DNA from: Rhodobacteraceae bacterium Water-Bin34
Lineage (GTDB): Bacteria; Pseudomonadota; Alphaproteobacteria; Rhodobacterales; Rhodobacteraceae
Direction: 5' to 3'
Assembly (NCBI GenBank): GCA_900197625.1
Contig: FZLS01000001.1
Coordinates: 62,001-126,000 of the forward strand
DNA length: 64,000 nt
Shown one piece after another: positions 57,925-64,000 of this stretch (its first letter is position 1; every line of letters begins with the position of its first letter). Below the pieces are notes generated by a model. That model saw nothing but the letters and a program-made list of their open reading frames with translations. It was not told the DNA's origin and did no database searches. The translations under genes and the position numbers were made by a program.

Positions 57925-59196
57925 ATGACAACATTTTTAGGATGTATTGCTGATGACTTTACTGGTGCAACAGATTTAGCAAGTATGCTGGCTAGATCAG
58001 GCGTAAATGTTTCTCTTCGAATAGGTGTACCACTATCAACACCTGAGAACACTGCTGAAATTGAAGTCATAGCACTGAAAACAAGATCGATTTCAGCTTC
58101 TAAAGCTATTGAGGAGTCATTATCTGCACTTAAATGGTTAAAGGAGGCTGGTGCTAAAAAGTACTTTTTTAAATATTGTTCAACATTTGACAGTACAGCA
58201 GAAGGCAATATTGGGCCTGTTTCTGAAGCTTTGATGAATGAATTGAAAGTTGATCAAACAATCTATTGCCCTGCATTTCCTGAGAATGGAAGATCAATTT
58301 ATATGGGAAATCTTTTCGTTGGCCAAAAACTTTTATCTGAGAGTTCTATGAAAGATCATCCATTAACGCCCATGAATGATAGTAATCTGATGCGACTTTT
58401 ATCAGCTCAGGTTTCCAGACGAGTTGGTCTGGCTGATCGAATAGTTGTTAATAGTGGTGTAAATTCTCTAAAAGAAAAATTAATTTCACTCAAAGAAAAT
58501 GATGTGCCTCATGTTATAGTTGATGCAGTTGCTGACACTGATTTGGATACAATTGCAAGTGCGTGTCAGGATATGGACTTTATTACTGGTGGTTCTGCAT
58601 TGGCAATGCCATTGGCAGAATTTTATAAGGCATCAGGAAAAATATCTGCAAATGATAATTCATTTATGAATAAAAAATTAAATACTGGAAGTATAATTCT
58701 ATCAGGAAGTTGTTCAGAGATGACAATTATTCAGGTGAAAAATTTCATCCAGCGTGGTGCAGCTGCATTTCAATTAGATCCAATTGATTTGGCGGAAAAT
58801 GGAGTAAAAAAAGTATTAGATTGGTTGAGTTCACAAGATTTTACAAAAAATATAATAATATATGCTACTTCTGATCCTGATACCGTAAAGAAAGTTCAAG
58901 CCGAACTCGGTGTAGATATGGCAGGAAAGATTGTTGAGCAGGGACTATCAGAATGTGCGATTGCAGCTAGAGAATTAGGGATAAAGAATTTTATTATTGC
59001 AGGGGGTGAAACTTCAGGCGCAATTACAAAAGCTTTAAATGTCAGGCAACTTGATATAGGAATTGAAATTGCACCAGGCGTGCCGTGGACTTTTTCTGGG
59101 AAAAGAAATAACCAAATAGCCTTATCTCTAAAGTCTGGTAATTTTGGTAGTGAAGAATTTTTTACTGAGGCCTTAAATAAATTGGAAAATTTATGA
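57925..59196 (+). CDS. otnK: 3-oxo-tetronate 4-phosphate kinase OtnK (DUF1537)
   Basis: A 423-residue kinase of the four-carbon acid sugar family. The N-terminal substrate domain starts with CIADDFTGATDLASMLARSG and contains YFFKYCSTFDSTAEGNIG. The C-terminal nucleotide-binding domain holds IAGGETSGAITKALNVRQLDIGIEI and PGVPW. It phosphorylates 3-oxo-tetronate. It overlaps otnC by 4 bases. Confidence 0.92.
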   Translation: MTTFLGCIADDFTGATDLASMLARSGVNVSLRIGVPLSTPENTAEIEVIALKTRSISASKAIEESLSALKWLKEAGAKKYFFKYCSTFDSTAEGNIGPVSEALMNELKVDQTIYCPAFPENGRSIYMGNLFVGQKLLSESSMKDHPLTPMNDSNLMRLLSAQVSRRVGLADRIVVNSGVNSLKEKLISLKENDVPHVIVDAVADTDLDTIASACQDMDFITGGSALAMPLAEFYKASGKISANDNSFMNKKLNTGSIILSGSCSEMTIIQVKNFIQRGAAAFQLDPIDLAENGVKKVLDWLSSQDFTKNIIIYATSDPDTVKKVQAELGVDMAGKIVEQGLSECAIAARELGIKNFIIAGGETSGAITKALNVRQLDIGIEIAPGVPWTFSGKRNNQIALSLKSGNFGSEEFFTEALNKLENL

Positions 59197-59843
59197 ACGA
59201 TGAAAATATACTACGTGAGAAGATTTGTTTGTTGGCCAAGTCAATGTATGACCGTGGGCTTACTGGAGGAAGCACAGGGAATATTTCTTCACGAACCTCA
59301 GATGGTGGACTTCTATTAAGCCCAACGGGAACAAGTTTTGGTCGTTTAGATCCAGGACGCCTTAGTAGATTTGATGTTAATGGGAACTTTATGTCAGGAG
59401 ATTTACCCACTAAAGAAATGCCACTTCATATGGCATTTTATGAAACAAGAAGTAGTGCGGGTGCTGTCGTCCACCTTCACTCATGCCATTCGGTTGCATT
59501 GTCTCTTATGCCTGATGTCGATGAAAATGATTTTTTACCACATTTAACGCCATATTCTATTATGAAACTTGGGCGTGTTAAGTTGTTGCCATTCTATTTG
59601 CCAGGTGATCCTGAAATGGGCAATGCAGTTAGGGGTTTGTCAGGAAAACGTTCTGCAGTGATGCTTGCAAATCATGGTCCTGTTGTCGCAGCAAAAGATA
59701 TTGAAGCCGCATGTAATGCTATTGAAGAGTTGGAAGATACGGCCAGGCTAGCAATGATTACTAGAGGAATGAATGCAAAACATTTAACTTCTTCACAGGT
59801 AAAATCGATAGTAAAAAAATTTGATGTGGAGTGGAAATCATAA
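59193..59843 (+). CDS. otnC: 3-oxo-tetronate 4-phosphate decarboxylase OtnC
   Basis: A 216-residue class II aldolase-family enzyme that decarboxylates 3-oxo-tetronate 4-phosphate to dihydroxyacetone phosphate. It shows GGSTGNISSRT, the zinc-ligand VVHLHSCHSVALS, and MLANHGPVVAAKD. It is coupled to otnK upstream and overlaps otnI by 13 bases. Confidence 0.9.
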   Translation: MNDENILREKICLLAKSMYDRGLTGGSTGNISSRTSDGGLLLSPTGTSFGRLDPGRLSRFDVNGNFMSGDLPTKEMPLHMAFYETRSSAGAVVHLHSCHSVALSLMPDVDENDFLPHLTPYSIMKLGRVKLLPFYLPGDPEMGNAVRGLSGKRSAVMLANHGPVVAAKDIEAACNAIEELEDTARLAMITRGMNAKHLTSSQVKSIVKKFDVEWKS

Positions 59844-60592
59844 AATTTTCAGCGAATCTTGGGTTCCTATGGGCCGAATTAGAATTACCTGATGCTATTT
59901 TAGCTGCCAAAGCTGCTGGTTTTGATGCTGTTGAATGCCACTGGCCATACGATACAGATCCAAAAGCTGTTTATGAAGCACTTCAAAAAACAAACTTAAC
60001 TATGATTGGCTTAAATACTCAAAGAGGCAATACAGAACTTGGTGAAAATGGTATAAGTGCTTTACCTGGCAGGGAAGATGAAGCTAGAGCTGCCATAGAT
60101 GAAGCAATTTCATATGCTACAAAAATTAAAGCAAAAAACATTCATGTAATGGCTGGAATTTCAGCTGGTGAGGAAGCGGAAAAAGTATTTCTAAAAAATT
60201 TGAATTATGCTTGTAGCAAAGCAATCAGTTATGACATTACAATTTTAATTGAACCCTTAAATAAATATGATGCACCTGGATATTTTTTGAATACAACGCA
60301 CCAAGCATTAGAAATAATTAAAAAAATTGATTATCCCAACCTGAAACTTATGTTTGATTGTTATCATGTGCAATTAATGGAAGGGAATATTGTTAATAAG
60401 CTCAATAGTATGATGCCATTTATTGGGCACATCCAATTTGCTTCTGTTCCGGATCGAGGGGAACCAGAAAGTGGTGAGTTGTCATATGATTTTATTTTTA
60501 AAACAATCCAACAATTGAATTATAAGGGCCCGATTGGTGCTGAATATAAACCAATGGGTGATACTAACTTATCTTTAGGCTGGATGAAATAG
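59831..60592 (+). CDS. otnI: 2-oxo-tetronate isomerase OtnI
   Basis: A 253-residue TIM-barrel isomerase of the hydroxypyruvate isomerase family that converts 2-oxo- to 3-oxo-tetronate. It shows SANLGFLWAELELPDAI, LNTQRGNTELGENG, ILIEPLNKYDAPGYFL, FDCYHVQLMEGN and IGAEYKP. A GTG start at 59831 lies inside the end of otnC. It completes the pathway with LtnD, OtnK and OtnC. Confidence 0.9.
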   Translation: MEIIKFSANLGFLWAELELPDAILAAKAAGFDAVECHWPYDTDPKAVYEALQKTNLTMIGLNTQRGNTELGENGISALPGREDEARAAIDEAISYATKIKAKNIHVMAGISAGEEAEKVFLKNLNYACSKAISYDITILIEPLNKYDAPGYFLNTTHQALEIIKKIDYPNLKLMFDCYHVQLMEGNIVNKLNSMMPFIGHIQFASVPDRGEPESGELSYDFIFKTIQQLNYKGPIGAEYKPMGDTNLSLGWMK

Positions 60593-60793
60593 TCGTACTA
60601 TATCTCAATATGATAATACTAATGTTTGCATAATAAAAGAATAATAGATCTCAACATAAACTAAACATGTATTAGTTATATCATATTTTACATGTAATAT
60701 ACACTTTCTATTATATTCTAAATTTCATATATATTGGACAAATAAATAATTTTGAAATATAAAGTCTTAAGAAGAGATCAATATGAGTAGTTT

Positions 60794-61084
60794 ATGAAAT
60801 CAAATTTTGTTAAAAAAATAATACTACTGAAGCAAATGCTAGATGACATGGAGCAAGATGTTGGCCTAACATCTTTGTCAGGTGTAGAAAAAAATGTCTA
60901 TTTGGCTGCACAAGATATGAAGTCAAATAATGGATTAGTAGAAACAAAACAAATCCTTGATCACAGGTTTACTCAAAAAATGTCCCGGCCTACATTTTTT
61001 AGAGCCTTAAAGTCGATTGAAAGCAAAGGATTGCTTGCTCATTCAAATGGCAAGAAAGTTGGTTTATTTTTAGTGGTAAAATAA
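60794..61084 (+). CDS. Small helix-turn-helix protein
   Basis: A 96-residue protein with a predicted winged-helix region (LSGVEKNVYLAAQDM, MSRPTFFRALKSIESKGLL) and a basic N terminus. No ligand domain is present, so it may be a stand-alone DNA-binding protein. The ATG at 60794 is preceded by AAGAAGAG further upstream. The 200 bases before it are AT-rich and non-coding. I do not recognise a specific family. Confidence 0.6.
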   Translation: MKSNFVKKIILLKQMLDDMEQDVGLTSLSGVEKNVYLAAQDMKSNNGLVETKQILDHRFTQKMSRPTFFRALKSIESKGLLAHSNGKKVGLFLVVK

Positions 61085-61328
61085 TAATGATTTAAGATTT
61101 CTTGTCGTTTTCTGCAAAATTTTTAATTATCAACTATACCGTTTATATAATCTCAAATTTTTAATTGCTTTGTAAAAGTAGTAGAATATTTATCATAATC
61201 GATATGTTTATACATTTAAATTCATTGTAATTCTTCTGCTCATCTTTAATAATTTATTTAGAAGTTATATTACAATTTCAAAGTTCTAACTTTTATTAGC
61301 ATAAAAACATTAATAGATTTGAGTAAAT

Positions 61329-62258
61329 ATGTCAGAATTTATATTGCACCATTACTGGCCCTCACCTTTTGCACATAAAATACGACTTGCATTTGGACTT
61401 GCGGAAGTTGAATGGAATTCAGTAGAAATCCCTAGAATTCCACCAAAACCTAATCTCATACCATTAACTGCAGGATACAGACGAACCCCTGTTTTACAGA
61501 TTGGTGCAGATGTTTATTGTGATACGCAAAATATTGTATGTGCAATTGGAAATAAAGGTTATGGTGAAAAGTTATTTCCAGAAAATTGTATGACTAAAGC
61601 ATTAGTGTTTTCCTCATGGATAGATGAAACCGTCTTTGAACTTGCCGCTCGGATTGTTATTACAAATTCAATAATAACTGCTCCAAAAGAATTTATTCAG
61701 GACCGAGGTGACTTATATTTTGGAAAAAGTTGGAGCCAAGAAAAGCTCTACACTGACCTTCCAAGTGTAATATTACAATTTGAGTCTAAATTAAAATTGA
61801 TCGACGATATCTTAAAAGATAGTAAAAACATAATATCTAATGGGCTCTCTTATGCCGATATTTCTGTTGGTTATTTATTATGGTTTATAAGAGGTAGATG
61901 GAAAAATGGACCAAATATACTGAGTAAATACAAAAATTTATTAAGATTGGAGGCTGATATTAATCGTTTAAATGATAAACACGTTTACAAAGATATGAGT
62001 GATGTTGAAGCATTAAAATTTGCATATGAGAGTACTCCAACGTCACGTGTTGGTATAAATAGTAATATAAGTACAGATTTAAAAGTTAATCATAATGTAA
62101 AAATTAAACCTGCCGGGGAATCATCAGATCCAACAGTTTCAGGAAATTTGAGATATTTGGACAGTTCGTCTATTGCTATTGATCACCATTCAGATGAAAC
62201 TGGAAATATAGCTATTCATTTTCCTGTATCTGGCTATGAAATATTAAAAAGTGGATAA
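61329..62258 (+). CDS. Glutathione S-transferase-like protein with C-terminal extension
   Basis: A 309-residue protein. An N-terminal thioredoxin-like GST domain (about 1-80; LHHYWPSPFAHKIRLAFGLAEVEW, RTPVLQIGADVYCDT) is followed by a helical GST-C domain and an additional C-terminal beta-like region (about 230-309; DPTVSGNLRYLDSSSIAIDHH). The extension is not part of a typical GST. Catalytic capacity is unknown. The 244 bases upstream hold nothing I can identify. Confidence 0.7.
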   Translation: MSEFILHHYWPSPFAHKIRLAFGLAEVEWNSVEIPRIPPKPNLIPLTAGYRRTPVLQIGADVYCDTQNIVCAIGNKGYGEKLFPENCMTKALVFSSWIDETVFELAARIVITNSIITAPKEFIQDRGDLYFGKSWSQEKLYTDLPSVILQFESKLKLIDDILKDSKNIISNGLSYADISVGYLLWFIRGRWKNGPNILSKYKNLLRLEADINRLNDKHVYKDMSDVEALKFAYESTPTSRVGINSNISTDLKVNHNVKIKPAGESSDPTVSGNLRYLDSSSIAIDHHSDETGNIAIHFPVSGYEILKSG

Positions 62259-62307
62259 GATCTAAAAAAATTATTTATACTTAAACACACTTCTAAAGGA
62301 TTAAGAA

Positions 62308-62487
62308 ATGTCTATGTCCGGAGCTCCAAAAGAGAAAACTGATCAAGCTTTAATTGATGAATTTTTAAAAAAAGGTGGCAAAATAACAAAAGGTAAGACC
62401 AAGCCTATGAAGCATGAATTGGGCTTAAGTAATAATGTATGGAATAATCCACTAACAAAAGATGAAAAAAAATCTTTAAAAAAGTAG
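62308..62487 (+). CDS. Small conserved-type basic protein
   Basis: A 59-residue lysine-rich protein (MSMSGAPKEKTDQALIDEFL, then KKGGKITKGKTKP). AAGGA lies 7 bases before the ATG at 62308. The ID-FLKKGGKITKGKTKP stretch looks like a short marine-alphaproteobacterial family, but I do not know a function. It follows the GST-like gene by 49 bases. Confidence 0.5.
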   Translation: MSMSGAPKEKTDQALIDEFLKKGGKITKGKTKPMKHELGLSNNVWNNPLTKDEKKSLKK

Positions 62488-62547
62488 AATTTTGACAATT
62501 TCATAAGTTTCTTGATTTATAAAATAAGTTCTTCATAATGAATACAA

Positions 62548-62703
62548 CGTGTCTACTTGTTATTCGTAAAGAGTTATATCCATGCTCATAGTAGGCACGT
62601 TTTCGCTTTAAATCGGGACAAGTAATGCATTTATTTTACAAAGTTAAATTATATAAGCATATTTAATTCAACGCACTTAAGTCACTCCACTGCTTGAGTG
62701 CGT
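62548..62703. other. Structured intergenic region before tRNA-Cys
   Basis: This stretch of the roughly 300-base gap has two long inverted repeats. One pairs CGTGTCTACT (62548-62557) with AGTAGGCACG (62590-62599), one U-G pair. The other pairs ACGCACT-AAG (62671-62681) with CTT-AGTGCGT (62693-62703). Neither has a clear T run, and no reading frame is supported. An unidentified RNA element is possible. Confidence 0.35.
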
Positions 62704-62786
62704 CAGGTATCAAATTTATATCTCTGATTTTATCTCATTATTTCTAATGTATTTCAGTACTAATGTACTGCCATTAATTATTAGTC

Positions 62787-62860
62787 TGGAGGCGAGTACC
62801 GGAATCGAACCGGTGTACACGGATTTGCAATCCGCTGCGTCACCACTCCGCCAACTCGCC
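62787..62860 (-). tRNA. tRNA-Cys (GCA)
   Basis: On the minus strand, acceptor GGCGAGT pairs with ACTCGCC, the anticodon loop carries GCA within CGGATTGCAAATCCG, and the T loop contains TTCGATT. CCA is encoded. Confidence 0.95.
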
Positions 62861-63019
62861 GCCTGATGTGGTATAAAGCGCTATACCAACGAGAGATATG
62901 TGGTGCAAGATGAAACGTAGAGTTTTGTTAAGCTTTTAATATCTAAAAGATGAATTTTCTGGTTAACTGCAATCTTATTATCATATAAGCATATTAGATT
63001 GCAAAAATGAGAAACAAAG

Positions 63020-64000
63020 ATGGTAAAATCTATAATGATACAAGGTGCTGGCTCTAACGTTGGCAAATCAATGATTGTTGCAGGCCTATGTAGAGCTTTT
63101 ACAAATAGAGGTCTGAAAGTTTTACCATTCAAACCACAAAATATGTCAAACAATGCTTCTGTAACCACAGATGGTGGAGAAATAGGAAGAGCTCAAGCCA
63201 TGCAAGCAATGGCATGTGGTGTGAGTCCAGTAATTGATATGAACCCTGTATTACTAAAACCTGAATCGGATATTGGTTCACAAGTCATAGTTCAAGGCCA
63301 AAGACTAACTACTGTCAAAGCAAGAGATTATGCACAGTTAAAATCGACATTAATGCCACGCGTTATGGAAAGCTTTAACAAATTATCTGAAAAAGCCGAT
63401 TTGATTATAGTTGAAGGAGCAGGCAGCCCTGCAGAAACAAATCTGCGAGCTGGTGATATTGCTAATATGGGATTTGCACAAGCTGCAAACATTCCGGTTT
63501 TATTGGTTGGTGATATCGATAGAGGAGGTGTCATTGCACAATTGGTTGGAACACATTCAATTCTAGACGCTGATGATTTATCAAGAATAAAAGGCTTTAT
63601 GATTAATAAGTTCAGAGGTGATGTAACATTGTTTGATGGAGGATTAACGGAGATAATAAAACATACTAAGTGGACATCTTTGGGGGTTTTGCCATGGTTT
63701 ACAGGTGCATCATATTTACCTGCTGAAGATGCATCAGACATAAAACCAAAATCTCTGGGATCTGGATTTAAAATTGTAGTACCAAAATTTTCGCGAATAG
63801 CAAATTTTGATGATTTAGATCCCCTTTCGGCTGATCCTAATATATCTGTAGAGATAATTTCTGCAGGTCAACCATTACCACTTGATGCAGATCTTGTTCT
63901 TTTACCAGGAACTAAATCAACAATTGGTGATTTGAAATTTTTCAGGAATCAGGGTTGGGATATTGATTTGGCAGCTCACGTAAGGGCTGGTGGTCAGGTT
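63020..64000 (+). CDS. cobQ: Cobyric acid synthase CobQ (5' part, truncated by window end)
   Basis: The first 327 residues of an amidotransferase that amidates four carboxyls of adenosylcobyrinic acid diamide. It shows the ATP-binding [18 protein letters not shown] (about 6-23), [26 protein letters not shown] and [18 protein letters not shown]. The C-terminal glutaminase-like part has begun ([15 protein letters not shown]). The frame is open to the window edge. It is divergent from tRNA-Cys. With cobS and cobT it indicates cobalamin synthesis. Confidence 0.93.
   Translation, partial: MVKSIMIQGAGSNVGKSMIVAGLCRAFTNRGLKVLPFKPQNMSNNASVTTDGGEIGRAQAMQAMACGVSPVIDMNPVLLKPESDIGSQVIVQGQRLTTVKARDYAQLKSTLMPRVMESFNKLSEKADLIIVEGAGSPAETNLRAGDIANMGFAQAANIPVLLVGDIDRGGVIAQLVGTHSILDADDLSRIKGFMINKFRGDVTLFDGGLTEIIKHTKWTSLGVLPWFTGASYLPAEDASDIKPKSLGSGFKIVVPKFSRIANFDDLDPLSADPNISVEIISAGQPLPLDADLVLLPGTKSTIGDLKFFRNQGWDIDLAAHVRAGGQV

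Noticed and set aside
60593-60793. Hairpin ACATGTA/TACATGT in the gap after otnI
   Set aside because: Short arms in very AT-rich DNA with a long loop; no T run and no supporting context.

Overview
The window is AT-rich, densely coded chromosomal DNA of an alphaproteobacterium, most likely a streamlined marine Rhodobacterales (roseobacter-type) cell. Supporting signs are the hsp20-DUF1150 pair, a fused ATP sulfurylase/APS kinase, olsB-olsA ornithine-lipid genes, BioMNY, a single-chain B12-dependent ribonucleotide reductase (nrdJ), CarD downstream of an Suv3-like helicase/S4/FdxA block, a DmdA-like demethylase and a tungstate transporter. This placement is inference from gene content. I see no phage, insertion sequence, plasmid gene or CRISPR array.

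Layout. 0.1-9 kb: small heat-shock protein, sulfate activation, a GlxA-type regulator, class II DAHP synthase, guanylate kinase, gamma-carbonic anhydrase, ornithine-lipid synthesis, thiE. 9-13 kb: enolase, a Fur/Mur regulator, a periplasmic iron-binding protein with two palindromes resembling iron-rhodo-boxes, mazG. 13-20 kb: amino-acid and nucleotide housekeeping, fabI, pdxH, a DUF192 protein with no standard start codon, tRNA-Pro. 20-29 kb: nrdJ with a DnaA box and a palindrome upstream, an MFS exporter, bioMNY, then a thiolase lacking catalytic residues overlapping a short AMP-forming ligase. 29-36 kb: pyrE, arsH, an FAH-family hydrolase, tRNA-Gly, a phosphodiesterase, a 2-hydroxyacid oxidase, uvrD. 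36.4-38.8 kb: a candidate anti-Shine-Dalgarno small RNA behind a tungstate ABC transporter. 39-50 kb: mrp, rpmG, BI-1 protein, typA, hisN, helicase, S4 protein (apparent ATT start), fdxA, carD. 50-52 kb: cobS and cobT. 52-57 kb: a four-gene leftward unit (DmdA-like demethylase, OsmC, crotonase without its glutamates, acyl-CoA ligase) preceded by an Lrp/AsnC regulator. 57-60.6 kb: a complete ltnD-otnK-otnC-otnI operon for four-carbon sugar acids. 60.8-64 kb: a small HTH protein, a GST-like protein, a short basic protein, tRNA-Cys and the 5' part of cobQ, which runs off the window.

How the genes fit together. The cell appears to use methylated or organosulfur compounds and C4 sugar acids, to take up iron, tungstate and biotin, and to make the cobamide that NrdJ needs (CobS, CobT, CobQ). 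The observations most worth following are the multi-hairpin CCTCCTCCC small RNA at 36.4-36.5 kb, the demethylase operon whose crotonase cannot use the normal mechanism, the degenerate thiolase/ligase pair beside bioMNY, and two genes directly following an upstream stop codon that lack any ATG, GTG or TTG start.
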